Below are positions 7,281 through 15,990 of a DNA stretch of 23,506 nucleotides, piece by piece. The DNA lies in contig NZ_CAKRXI010000040.1 in the NCBI RefSeq assembly GCF_934424005.1, forward strand, positions 1 through 23,506. Reading direction: 5' to 3'. Under the pieces are notes generated by a model. It was given only the letters and a program-made list of their open reading frames with translations, searched no databases and was not told the DNA's origin. Every line of letters starts with the position of its first letter. Within the stretch, counting starts at the first letter, position 1. This stretch comes from an uncultured Blautia sp. (lineage in GTDB: Bacteria > Bacillota > Clostridia > Lachnospirales > Lachnospiraceae). The position numbers and the translations under genes were made by a program.

Positions 7281-9425
7281 TTAATGACTGCGCACAGGGG
7301 CATTCATAACAAGCTGAGCGTTGGCATTCCACTGACTGCCATTTACAGGGGCTGCCATAACCTGAATCTTAGTTACTTTACTGCGATATTTCCATTTCGC
7401 AAGAGATGTTTTTAAACGGACAGTTTGATCAGCAGGAACAACTCTGGCACATTCAAAGATATGTTTTCCACTGTAAAAACGCAATTTGATTTGTACATAT
7501 CCATTCTGTGAACCACTTACGCGGAGCGTTGTGCAGAAATTTGGATAAGATTTAAAGGAAAGACTGCGTTTCATTTTTTGTGAGAATCCCCATAAACTGT
7601 TTTTGTTCCGGCGGATATCATGAATAGCAGTAAAGGTATTTCCTGTTTTGTGTGAAGTTGTAACAGCACCGTATGGAGACCAGCTCTGATATATGGAAGC
7701 ACCGCGGCGATATGCATTTACCTGTTCAAGTGATCCGATGGTACAGTTTGATTTGTTATAGAGTTTGGAACTGTATGAAGGGATCAGCGATTTCCAGTTG
7801 CTGGCACCGATCGTGGATGGAATAAATGCGGTTTCGGAAGCAGAACGACTGCTGTCCATATATTTGAAGACACTCCAGGATCTTTTCTTTGTGTTGGCAG
7901 ATTCAAAATCAGCAGATCTGGCATCGGTTGTCCATAATCCAAGATTCAGTCCCTGTTTGATCTCTTCTTTGTGGTCGATCTGACGATGAATGATCAGTGA
8001 GTCGATCATATTATCTGATTCGGCAAGAAGGTAACTGTAGGCAACCGCAGCTGCCTGCAGATTTTCAACATTGTGGTTCCTCTGAACAGAAGTATAACCG
8101 GTCTCGGACAGAATGATCCTTGTTTTTGAACCATATTTCTGACGTATATAGCTGGTCAGCAGGCGGATATTTCCCATATTGATCACAGGCGTTGTAAGTG
8201 ATCTGGTGAGCTGCCCGTTTGTATTCGCCCAGAAACGAGGCTCTGTCAGTGGAGAACTGTATGGGTGATATGCAAGGTTCCATTGCAGATTTCCACCGGC
8301 CCGTATTTTTGAAGCAAAAGAATCCAGCATTCTTCGTGAAGCAAAGGTTCCATTCACATAATTTGTATTCCACAGATGATCAAGTGAAATATAAACTCTT
8401 GCATTAGAATAAACACTGACCAGTGTATTATAGGCAAGACGAAACTGATCTGCATAAATCTGAGAATACTGACTCAGCGTCTGGGAACCGGCGTAGTTAT
8501 AAGTGTTGTAATTATTGACTTCATTTCCGATGATCCAGTTGGAAATCTGTCCGTATTTTTTTGTGGAAGTACTGTAACGTCTGGCCAGAAAATTCAGTGT
8601 TGCCTGGAGCTGCTTTCTTGCAGAACTGTCTTTGGTATTCCAGGCATAAAAAGCATGTCCCTGCTGGCGTCCCTGTGGATAGATCAGGCTGGTCAGGTCA
8701 CTGCGCCAACTCAGAAGCAGAACAGCAGAATTTACAGATGAAGTGGAATTCAGTGCAAGTAGCTGTCTGTCGTAATAAGAGACAGAATCTTTTACAAACC
8801 AGTAGGTTTGTCCCTGATATTTCCAGGAGTAAGAGTACCTGGAATTTTGAAGTGCCGGCGGCGCGATCAGCTGACTGAAATCAATATTGATCACAGAATT
8901 TCGTACATTCAGTTCTTCCGCATCTTCCATCATGTCAGCATTGATCTGAAGTCCTTTTTTGGAGATGGACTTTGGAAAACGATATCGGTACTTGGCCAGT
9001 GCACCGGGGTTGGAAATAAATCTCCGTGTGCTGATATAGGTATATTTTCCACTGGAATTCCGAGAAGCGACAGCAAAACCGGAATTCAGAAGGTTGACAC
9101 CACCGGAATTTAATTTACAGGTAAATGTCATTTTTTTTGATTTTTTACAGGATGCTACTGGTCTGGCCGACATGCCCGGAGTCAGTGCAAAAAGGTAACA
9201 GCGAGATCCGGATATCTTACGTGGATTTGCTGTGACAGCGGTTACGCGGACTTTGCTTTTTCCTGAAATCTTACAGCTGCTGATTGTTACAGGTCGTGAG
9301 GCTGCCGAGACCGAAGCGGGTGCAAAACATGTTCCGATCAGAACAGTACAGAGCAGAAGAACCAGCAGCTGTTTCAACAGTTTGTGCATATATGCAAAGC
9401 CTGATCGTTCAGTTGTATCTGTCAT
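7281..9425 (-). CDS. Secreted glycoside hydrolase-like protein (DUF5722)
   Basis: A 714-residue exported protein. The N-terminus has basic residues and a hydrophobic core (LLVLLLCTVLIGTCFA) ending near SVSAAS, a normal signal peptide. Residues about 45-135 form a beta-rich domain. Residues about 165-560 look like a TIM barrel of the GH-A glycosidase type: an Asn-Glu pair N301-E302 after a strand (WIIGNEVNNYN) fits the acid/base, and E441 (RIILSETGYTS) fits the nucleophile. A beta-sandwich, perhaps carbohydrate-binding, follows from about 640. I recall this as DUF5722; substrate unknown. Start ATG 9425: GGAGG is 11 bases upstream; M13 is an alternative that would give a shorter signal peptide. 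It lies behind the sigma-factor gene on the same strand, 72 bases away. Confidence 0.75.
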   Translation of the reverse strand: MTDTTERSGFAYMHKLLKQLLVLLLCTVLIGTCFAPASVSAASRPVTISSCKISGKSKVRVTAVTANPRKISGSRCYLFALTPGMSARPVASCKKSKKMTFTCKLNSGGVNLLNSGFAVASRNSSGKYTYISTRRFISNPGALAKYRYRFPKSISKKGLQINADMMEDAEELNVRNSVINIDFSQLIAPPALQNSRYSYSWKYQGQTYWFVKDSVSYYDRQLLALNSTSSVNSAVLLLSWRSDLTSLIYPQGRQQGHAFYAWNTKDSSARKQLQATLNFLARRYSTSTKKYGQISNWIIGNEVNNYNTYNYAGSQTLSQYSQIYADQFRLAYNTLVSVYSNARVYISLDHLWNTNYVNGTFASRRMLDSFASKIRAGGNLQWNLAYHPYSSPLTEPRFWANTNGQLTRSLTTPVINMGNIRLLTSYIRQKYGSKTRIILSETGYTSVQRNHNVENLQAAAVAYSYLLAESDNMIDSLIIHRQIDHKEEIKQGLNLGLWTTDARSADFESANTKKRSWSVFKYMDSSRSASETAFIPSTIGASNWKSLIPSYSSKLYNKSNCTIGSLEQVNAYRRGASIYQSWSPYGAVTTSHKTGNTFTAIHDIRRNKNSLWGFSQKMKRSLSFKSYPNFCTTLRVSGSQNGYVQIKLRFYSGKHIFECARVVPADQTVRLKTSLAKWKYRSKVTKIQVMAAPVNGSQWNANAQLVMNAPVRSH

Positions 9426-9472
9426 ATGAAAAGAAACCTCCTTCCGACTGAATATATCTCAGTCCGTTTTTG

Positions 9473-9501
9473 ATTTTAGAGTATTTCTGACAGAAAATCA
9501 A
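9473..9501 (-). promoter_or_regulatory. Candidate promoter of the DUF5722 gene
   Basis: Read on the minus strand, TTGATT (9496-9501) is followed after exactly 17 bases by TAAAAT (9473-9478). The -35 overlaps the stop codon of the sigma-factor gene. A 6-bp inverted repeat GACTGA/TCAGTC (9446-9451/9459-9464) lies between this promoter and the ribosome binding site. The DUF5722 gene may therefore be transcribed separately from the sigma factor. Confidence 0.45.
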
Positions 9502-10118
9502 CCGAAGAGAGTTCTTAATTTTTTTAATGCGTTTTTTTCGATTCTGGAGACATAGGAACGACTGATATGAAGCTGATCGGCGATTTCACGCTGGGTCATT
9601 TCATTGTTTTCAAACAGCCCATAACGACAGCAGATGACCTGGTATTCTTTGGGGGTCAGGATATCCTTCATAGAAGAAAAAAGAAAAAGGATATCCTGAC
9701 GAGTAGAATATTTTTCTACGATATCCACCGGCGGACTTTCGATAATATCCAGCAGACTGATCTCATTTCCTTCTTTGTCTGTTCCGATCGGTTCATAAAG
9801 AGAAACTTCACGTGAACATTTCTTTCTTGCACGCAGCATCATAAGAAGTTCGTTATCAATACAGCGGGCGGCATAAGTGGACAGCCTGGCAGAACGTTCA
9901 GAATTGAAGGTGGAAATAGCCTTGATCAGTCCGATCGTACCGATAGAAATCAGATCCTCCAGTTCTTCTCCGTTTCCCTGATATTTTTTTGCAACATGGG
10001 CAACCAGACGAAGATTACGTTCGATCAGGATACGTTTTGCTTCCGGATCCCCTTCCTGGCAGCGTCTGAGGCAGAGTCTTTCCTCTGCTGCGGTCAAAGG
10101 TTTCTGAAAAGTTTTCAA
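9498..10118 (-). CDS. sigK: Sporulation sigma factor SigK (no pro-sequence)
   Basis: A 206-residue sigma-70 family factor. Region 2 runs about residues 31-100 (RNLRLVAHVAKKY, EDLISIGTIGLIKAI, STYAARCIDNELLM) and region 4 about 150-205, with the helix-turn-helix QREIADQLHISRSYVSRIEK. The linker EPIGTDKEGNEISLLDII matches Bacillus SigK better than SigE. SigK directs late mother-cell transcription in sporulation. The protein starts at TTG 10118, where GAGGTGG lies about 5 bases upstream and an in-frame TGA four codons before the start rules out an N-terminal extension. The roughly 20-residue pro-sequence of Bacillus SigK is therefore missing, as in Clostridioides difficile. The gene is in one piece. 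Other uses of a SigK-like factor in a non-sporulating strain cannot be excluded. Confidence 0.83.
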   Translation of the reverse strand: MKTFQKPLTAAEERLCLRRCQEGDPEAKRILIERNLRLVAHVAKKYQGNGEELEDLISIGTIGLIKAISTFNSERSARLSTYAARCIDNELLMMLRARKKCSREVSLYEPIGTDKEGNEISLLDIIESPPVDIVEKYSTRQDILFLFSSMKDILTPKEYQVICCRYGLFENNEMTQREIADQLHISRSYVSRIEKNALKKLRTLFG

Positions 10119-10145
10119 ATATCCACCTCAAAAGGGGCTTCTATA

Positions 10146-10175
10146 TAGAATATGTCAGAGGCTGGAGCAACGTGC
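10146..10175 (-). promoter_or_regulatory. Candidate SigK-type promoter upstream of sigK
   Basis: On the minus strand the -10 reads CATATTCTA (10146-10154), matching the Bacillus SigK consensus CATAnnnTA. An AC dinucleotide (10172-10173) lies 17 bases upstream, where the -35 AC is expected. A start about 7 bases past the -10 would leave a leader of roughly 20 bases containing the ribosome binding site. This suggests auto-activation. The consensus is short, so a chance match is possible. Confidence 0.4.
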
Positions 10176-10197
10176 TTTTCCCATAAAATTATATGAT

Positions 10198-10226
10198 TTG
10201 CGTATCCTCATGATGTAGTGTATAAT
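10198..10226 (+). promoter_or_regulatory. Promoter of the DUF5717-DUF5716-TPR operon
   Basis: TTGCGT (10198-10203), 17 bases, then a perfect TATAAT (10221-10226), 50 bases before the TTG start. It is divergent from the candidate sigK promoter in a 158-base shared gap. Confidence 0.55.
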
Positions 10227-10276
10227 AAATTTTATATGAGAAAAATACACTTTCAAGGATAATCAGGTGAACTATT

Positions 10277-13200
10277 TTGAAAAAAAAGATAGAACAGATA
10301 CTCAATGGAAAATTCAAATATGATCAGCCGGAACTCCTTTTTTCAAAAGAAAAACTGGAGATAAAGATCAAAGCAGGAACGACTGCACAGGGTGAGCTGT
10401 ATCTTGGAACGGAGAACAATGATAAGATACAGGGATATATTACTTCCTCAGATCGAAGATTTGTTCCGGGAAACAGTCGGTTTTCGGGGACAACCGTACG
10501 GCTGCCTTATGGAATTGACGCAGTGGGAATGCAGCCTGGTGATATATGCAGAGGCTGGCTCTGTGTGACTTCCAGCATAGGAGAGTACAAGCTTCCGTTT
10601 GCGATTGAGGCAATAAAAGAAGAAATCATAAGTTCTGTGGGAAAAGTTGATGATATGCAGACATTTTGCGAGATCGCCAGAAAAGATTTTCGAGAAGCTT
10701 ATCATCTTTTTTCCGAAAAAGATTTTTGTATGATGCTCAGGAAAGCAGAAAAAAAGCAAAAAGCGTTGTATGCAGGACTGTCCAGACAGCCGGTAACTTA
10801 TCAGCATCTGGAGGAATTCCTGATCAGTCTGAAGGAAAAAGATCCTGTTTCCGTATCCTTAAAAACTACAGCAGCAGAATTTTATAATGTAGAAGAAGAT
10901 ATGCAGGAATCTTTTGAGATACACAGAAGCGGATGGGGACATCTTCGCCTTGAAATCGAGTCAAAGGGGGAGTTCCTGGAGCCGGAGCGCCATGTGATAA
11001 CGGATGAGGATTTTATTGGCAGCAGTGTTCAGATCAACTATCTTGTTCATGTAGATCAGTTAAAAAGAGAAAATCACATAGGCGAGATCATTGTAAGAAG
11101 TCCGTATCAGGAACTGACGTATCATGTCCTTGCATCCAGGGGAGCGCGCATTCATATTGATGTACACAGAGAAGAAAAAAGGCACAAGCTTGCACTTGTG
11201 AAGGATTATCTTGAATATCAGGAAAACAAGATCAATTTTCAGATATGGAAAGAAAATGCAGGGTTTGAATTAAATCAGCTGAGGGAAGCTGGCTGTGAAT
11301 ATACGGAGTACCAGTTTCTGGAGGCATATATGGCACATCTGGAAGGAAAAGATGATGTGGCAAAAAAAATCCTCAGGAATTTTCGTGGTAAAGAGTTCAC
11401 AAGAGAAGAACTGGAAACAGCCGGAACTTATCTCTATCTCTGTACAGTGACCGGTTTGTATAAGGACCGGGGGCAGGCTGTATGGAAACTGCAGAACTTT
11501 TTCAGGCAGAAAGAGGACAGTTTCCAGCTGTTGTGGCTGCTGCTTCAACTTGACAGTACATATCGTACCACACCATCGAAAGTACTGTTCATGATGGAAG
11601 AACTATATGAAAAAGGCTGTACGAGTCCGCTTCTTTATATAGAAGCATGGAAGATGATCAGTGAGGATGTTTCTCTGCTTCATCGTCTTACCCCGTTCTG
11701 GATGCAGGTATTCTGCTATGCTGGTAAACATGATCTGCTTACCGAAGAACTTGTGATGCGTATGGCATATCTTTCCGGATATGAAAAAAGATTCTATGGA
11801 AGCCTGTATCAGGCACTTGCATCCGGATATGAGAAATTTTCATCAGATGATGTGTTGGAGGCTGTCTGCAAATATATCATGAAGGGGGAACCACGCAGAC
11901 CGGTATATTTCAAATGGTTCTCGCTTGCAGTAAGCAGAGGATTACGTATCACCAGACTGTTTGAATATTATGTGGAAACCATGGATATTACATACAGAAG
12001 ACAACTGCCAAAGCCGCTTCTGATGTATTTTGCGTACAATGACAATTCACTTGGTGATGCACGCAAGGCTTATGTATATGCAAGTGTGATCGCATTTAAA
12101 GAAAAAGACTCCAAAACATATGAAAATTATAAGGATAACATGGAACGGTTTGCCTATCGCAAACTAAGAGAAGGCCAGCTGGATGAAAATTATGCGATCC
12201 TGTATCAGGAATTCCTGTTTGATCCGGTAAGTGCCGAAGATGGAGAAGCAATCGCTCCGAAGATGTTTACCTATCGCCTGTACTGTGATGACAGCAAAGT
12301 CCGGCAGGTGATCGTGCGGCACAGTCAGTTTGCAGAGGAAGAAATCTACCCTTGCAATAAAGGAATTGCATATCCGAGAATCTATACAGATGATGCAGTG
12401 ATCCTGTTCCAGGATGATAAACAGAGACGTTATGTTTCTACAATCCCATACAATCTTACAAAACTCACAGATGAAAGCAAGGCAGTACCGGAACTTCTGG
12501 AACTGGGAGTCAGAGAACGAGGACTTCTGCTGCATTACTGTGAATCGACAACGCTGAATGCGGATAATCTGGAGTATTTTCAGAGTCTGGCAGAACTTGA
12601 GGACTGTACAGAAGAGTATAGGAATTCTGTAAGAAAACAGATCCTGGATTATTATGCTGCGAATGTGCAGGACCAGAAGCTTGATAAATATCTTGAAAAA
12701 ATGGATTTCCGTCAGTATGCACTGGTTGAACGTACGACACTGCTTGAAATATTGATTACCAGAAGGATGTTCCGGCAGGCAATGGTGATTGTGGAAGAAT
12801 TTGGTTATGAAGGACTGGATCTGAGCTGCCTTCTCAAGATGACCAGCCGGATGATCCTGAAAAGTGACATGGCAGAAGATGACGAACTTCTGGCACTGGC
12901 ATCCGAGGTTTACCGGAAGGGTAAATATGATGAAGTGATCCTGCATTATCTTATGCTGTATCGGTTTGGACCACTGGATGAACTTATTTCGATATGGAAG
13001 AGTGCCAGAGGTTTCGAAATGGATACCTATGATCTGGAAGAAAGAATCTTAAGTCTTCTGATCTTTACGGAAGATTACCGTAAAGAGGGGGAAGCTGTAC
13101 TGGAATCTTATGTGAAACAGTCCGGAAAAGAACGAATCATAGGAGCATACCTTACACTGGTTTCTTATGGCATTTTTGTCAGAGAATATACAATGAGTAC

Positions 13201-13828
13201 GTTCATCAGAAGCAGGCTGGAATATGCATTTACCAGTCAGTGGCCGGTTAATGTTATCTGCAGACTGGCGCTTCTGCAGGAAATTTCCAGAGAAAAAGAT
13301 CCAAAACCGGAATATGTGGGAATAGCTCAGAGCATACTGGAAGAGTGTGCAAAAGAAAATCTGAAATTTGCGTTTTTCCGTAAACTCTCACCGGAACTTC
13401 TGAGTCCATATCAGTTGGATGACAAAACATTTGTGGAATGTCGTGCAGTACCTGGAGCAAAGGTTACATTGTTTTACAGGCTGGATACCGGACTTGGAAC
13501 GGAGACAGCATATAAATGCGAACCTTTGAAAGAAATGTATCAGGGCATATTTGTAAGGACATTTACTCTGTTTTACGGGGAGACACTGCAGTATTATTTC
13601 CAGATCGATGAGGGAGATAAAGACAATACAAAGAAGACTCCGGAACGCAGCGTTTCAATGAAAAAAGTCGAGGGTGCCTCCGGAAGCAAGTATCAGATGC
13701 TGAATCAGATGTTGTCTGCAAGAAGACTGGACAAAACGCAGGAAGTGACAGACAGTCTGAAAGATTATCTCAGACAGGAACAGTATGTGAAAAACATGTT
13801 TAGCATAGAGAAGGAAAGCGGAAGATGA
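10277..13828 (+). CDS. Large DUF5717 family protein, beta-sandwich and alpha-solenoid
   Basis: A 1183-residue protein of unknown function with no signal peptide or membrane helix. I recall it as DUF5717, common in Lachnospiraceae. Visible layout: a beta-rich Ig-like domain at about 1-115 (GTTAQGELYLG, TTVRLPYGIDA); a second at about 203-300 (GWGHLRLEIESKGEFLEPE, GEIIVRSPYQELTYHVLA) recalling bacterial Ig-like domains built around an lpxG-x-G-x-I pattern; a long helical repeat region at about 300-1035 that looks like a TPR-like solenoid; and a third beta domain at about 1045-1107 (AVPGAKVTLFYRLDTG, GETLQYYFQID). The start is TTG 10277 with AGGTG (10265-10269) 7 bases upstream. Its stop overlaps the next ATG by 4 bases, so it should be made together with the Hsp70-like protein; a scaffold role is inference. 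Confidence 0.7.
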   Translation: MKKKIEQILNGKFKYDQPELLFSKEKLEIKIKAGTTAQGELYLGTENNDKIQGYITSSDRRFVPGNSRFSGTTVRLPYGIDAVGMQPGDICRGWLCVTSSIGEYKLPFAIEAIKEEIISSVGKVDDMQTFCEIARKDFREAYHLFSEKDFCMMLRKAEKKQKALYAGLSRQPVTYQHLEEFLISLKEKDPVSVSLKTTAAEFYNVEEDMQESFEIHRSGWGHLRLEIESKGEFLEPERHVITDEDFIGSSVQINYLVHVDQLKRENHIGEIIVRSPYQELTYHVLASRGARIHIDVHREEKRHKLALVKDYLEYQENKINFQIWKENAGFELNQLREAGCEYTEYQFLEAYMAHLEGKDDVAKKILRNFRGKEFTREELETAGTYLYLCTVTGLYKDRGQAVWKLQNFFRQKEDSFQLLWLLLQLDSTYRTTPSKVLFMMEELYEKGCTSPLLYIEAWKMISEDVSLLHRLTPFWMQVFCYAGKHDLLTEELVMRMAYLSGYEKRFYGSLYQALASGYEKFSSDDVLEAVCKYIMKGEPRRPVYFKWFSLAVSRGLRITRLFEYYVETMDITYRRQLPKPLLMYFAYNDNSLGDARKAYVYASVIAFKEKDSKTYENYKDNMERFAYRKLREGQLDENYAILYQEFLFDPVSAEDGEAIAPKMFTYRLYCDDSKVRQVIVRHSQFAEEEIYPCNKGIAYPRIYTDDAVILFQDDKQRRYVSTIPYNLTKLTDESKAVPELLELGVRERGLLLHYCESTTLNADNLEYFQSLAELEDCTEEYRNSVRKQILDYYAANVQDQKLDKYLEKMDFRQYALVERTTLLEILITRRMFRQAMVIVEEFGYEGLDLSCLLKMTSRMILKSDMAEDDELLALASEVYRKGKYDEVILHYLMLYRFGPLDELISIWKSARGFEMDTYDLEERILSLLIFTEDYRKEGEAVLESYVKQSGKERIIGAYLTLVSYGIFVREYTMSTFIRSRLEYAFTSQWPVNVICRLALLQEISREKDPKPEYVGIAQSILEECAKENLKFAFFRKLSPELLSPYQLDDKTFVECRAVPGAKVTLFYRLDTGLGTETAYKCEPLKEMYQGIFVRTFTLFYGETLQYYFQIDEGDKDNTKKTPERSVSMKKVEGASGSKYQMLNQMLSARRLDKTQEVTDSLKDYLRQEQYVKNMFSIEKESGR

Positions 13829-15087
13829 ATGAAACAAGAGACTTGATAATAGGAATTGATTTTGGAAAAGAATATTCTCAGATCTGTTATTATGACCGCA
13901 AGGCAGAGGAACCGCGTTCACTTCCCGTAAAAGTGGGAAGCAGCCAGTTTGAAATGCCGACCTGTCTTTGTCTGCGTCCAGACCGCAAGACATATTGCGC
14001 GGGATTGGAAGCAGAATATTTTGCAAGAGAAAAAGGTGGATTTCTCGCTGGAAACCTTTATGAGATATCAGCACAGAACAGAACGGTAGCGGTTGGAGGT
14101 GAAAAAAAAGAAGCATGGGAGCTTCTGGCACATTATCTGCATGAGATGCTGAAACTTATAGGGATTGCGGAAGTAGAAAAAAACATCCGGAGTCTGTCGA
14201 TTGCCATGGACAGTCTGAATGCTGTACAGGTAGAAAATCTTCAGCGGGCATGCAGAGAACTGGGAATCCCGGAAGAACGTACGATTCTTCTGGATTATGA
14301 AGAGAGTTTTTATTACTATGTCATGACACAGAAGATAGAAACCTGGAACAGAAGTGTAGCATGGTACAGCTTTGAACAGCAGAAGGTAAGTTTTCGCCGC
14401 ATGTCCATGAATTCAGGAACACGACCGGTACTGGTACATCTGGAAGAACCTGTTACAATGACTCTGAGTGCGAATGTAGAGGAACGGGATGCAGAATTCT
14501 ATACATTTATCAAGAACACACTTGGTAAAGAATTGTATTCCAGTATTCAGATCAATGGAGAGGGATTTGACCAGGAATGGGCACAGAAATCTGTGAAGCT
14601 GTTATGTTATCAGAGAAGAAAAGTTTTTTATGGAAATAACCTGTTTGCAAGAGGAGCCTGCAGCGCAGGGGCAGAACGGGTGATCAATCATGACCTGAAA
14701 GACTATCGTTATATGAGCAGTTCACTGGTACTTTCTGATGTTGGAATGGAGCTGCGTGTCATGGGAGCACCGACTTATTATCCGTTGATCGAATCAGGCA
14801 GAAACTGGTATGAAAGTAATGCATATGTCGAGCTGATCCTGGATGGGACGAAGGAACTTGTTTTTATCGTAGATACAATGGGCGAGGCAAAAAAGAAACG
14901 GATCGCAATGGCATTGCCGGGACTGTCGGAAAGACCGGAGCGGACAACGAGACTTGGTGTGAATCTGCAGTATATTTCACAGGCTGAATGCAGGGTCACA
15001 GTAAAAGATCTTGGATTTGGTGAGATGTTTCCATCAAGTGGCAAAGAGTGGACAGAAACGACCAGATGGCAGGAGGAGACAAAGTGA
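13825..15087 (+). CDS. Hsp70/actin-fold (ASKHA) protein, DUF5716-like
   Basis: A 420-residue protein whose first 290 residues follow the Hsp70 nucleotide-binding domain. Phosphate-1 reads LIIGIDFGKEYSQICYY with D12 and G14. Then come a GSSQFEMPTCLCL strand like the DnaK PSVV segment, and residues 123-166 (SLSIAMDSLNAVQVENLQRA, ELGIPEERTILLDYEES), matching Hsp70's AYFNDAQRQAT/NEPTAAA stretch. LFARGACSAGA (273-283) resembles the adenosine-side end. The phosphate-2 loop (DLGGGT in DnaK) is replaced by WYSFEQQKVSF, so ATP hydrolysis is doubtful. Residues about 320-400 are beta-rich and may be a reduced substrate domain; no helical lid is seen. ATG 13825 overlaps the DUF5717 stop, and the end overlaps the TPR gene by 4 bases. 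I link it to DUF5716 from memory. Confidence 0.65.
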   Translation: MNETRDLIIGIDFGKEYSQICYYDRKAEEPRSLPVKVGSSQFEMPTCLCLRPDRKTYCAGLEAEYFAREKGGFLAGNLYEISAQNRTVAVGGEKKEAWELLAHYLHEMLKLIGIAEVEKNIRSLSIAMDSLNAVQVENLQRACRELGIPEERTILLDYEESFYYYVMTQKIETWNRSVAWYSFEQQKVSFRRMSMNSGTRPVLVHLEEPVTMTLSANVEERDAEFYTFIKNTLGKELYSSIQINGEGFDQEWAQKSVKLLCYQRRKVFYGNNLFARGACSAGAERVINHDLKDYRYMSSSLVLSDVGMELRVMGAPTYYPLIESGRNWYESNAYVELILDGTKELVFIVDTMGEAKKKRIAMALPGLSERPERTTRLGVNLQYISQAECRVTVKDLGFGEMFPSSGKEWTETTRWQEETK

Positions 15088-15866
15088 GTGGATATATACT
15101 GTGTCAGACAAAACGGGCAAAGCTGCCTTATTTCATAGAAAATATCAGTACCAATGTGTATTCTATTGAAGAACTCTGCTATTATCTGTATCATAATCTG
15201 TATCTGATCGACCAGACGATCATGAATGAAGGATTGTGCAGCTGGATACAGGAGGAACTGGAACTTCCGGCACTGGCAGCCAAACTTCGTTCCAAGATCG
15301 GCAAATTTGCAAGTGCGGAAGATATTGTTTATCCGGTATTTAAAGAAATCAATTATCTGACATATGAAGAACTGAAAGAACTGAATGTACGTCTGCAGAA
15401 GATGAATGAAGAAACTCCGGCAATGCGTGAGAAGCAGAAGGCAGATGCATTAATAGAGAATGAAATGTATGTACATGCGATACAGGTTTACCAGAATCTT
15501 CTGGAAAGGGAAGATCTTGAGGAAATCTGTGAGGGTATGACAGAAAAAGTGTACCACAATCTTGGCTGTGCTTATAGTTATCTGTTTCAGATGGAAAAAG
15601 CTACAGAGTGTTTTCGAAAAGCATATGAGGGGAGCAGGAGCCGGGAGGCGCTGGAATCGTATCTGATTGCTTTTGGAATGACAAGAACGCCTTCAGAATA
15701 TGAAAAAATGGCAAAATCAATAGGGGCAGAGAAGGAAATCCTGCAGGATATCCGAGATAGACTTCAGGAGTTTTCCAAAACACCGGATCCGTTGGTGAAT
15801 AAGACAAATATGGACGAAATACTCACCAGACTGACACGAGAATATCACAGAAGTACGGGTTCGTGA
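15084..15866 (+). CDS. TPR-containing protein of the DUF5717/DUF5716 operon
   Basis: A 260-residue soluble, mostly helical protein that I cannot assign to a characterised family. The opening SGYILCQTKRAKLPYFIE leads into a helical segment (YSIEELCYYLYHNLYLID) and, at about residues 117-187, TPR-like repeats (ALIENEMYVHAIQVYQNLLE and KVYHNLGCAYSYLFQMEKA followed by TECFRKAYEG). The start is GTG 15084, which overlaps the previous stop (GTGA), with AGGAGGAG (15071-15078) 5 bases upstream; an in-frame ATG at 15048 inside the preceding gene has no such site. As the third member of a tightly overlapping operon it is probably a co-partner of the Hsp70-like protein. It may correspond to the C-terminal part of DUF5716-type proteins that are fused elsewhere; I could not check this. 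Confidence 0.65.
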   Translation: MSGYILCQTKRAKLPYFIENISTNVYSIEELCYYLYHNLYLIDQTIMNEGLCSWIQEELELPALAAKLRSKIGKFASAEDIVYPVFKEINYLTYEELKELNVRLQKMNEETPAMREKQKADALIENEMYVHAIQVYQNLLEREDLEEICEGMTEKVYHNLGCAYSYLFQMEKATECFRKAYEGSRSREALESYLIAFGMTRTPSEYEKMAKSIGAEKEILQDIRDRLQEFSKTPDPLVNKTNMDEILTRLTREYHRSTGS

Positions 15867-15990
15867 ATATTATGACAATGTATACAGTTTTTTTGTACAA
15901 ATATGCTAGACGAAACTGCTTTAATCTGTTAAACTAGATACATAATTTGGGTGTTATCGTTACGCTCAAAAAGATTAGGAGGAATTTATC

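Noticed and set aside
9446..9464. Plus-strand terminator GACTGA/TCAGTC followed by a T-rich stretch
   Set aside because: No plus-strand gene ends nearby; on the minus strand the repeat simply lies in the DUF5722 leader and has no T-run after it.
12164..12946. Minus-strand open frame of 260 codons inside the DUF5717 gene
   Set aside because: Shadow frame, rich in Ile, Phe, Cys and His, with no ribosome binding site or motif.
15871..15900. Terminator after the TPR gene, suggested by a seven-T run at about 15888-15894
   Set aside because: The only inverted repeat before the T-run is a short loop-free palindrome (TGTATACA), which cannot form a terminator hairpin.
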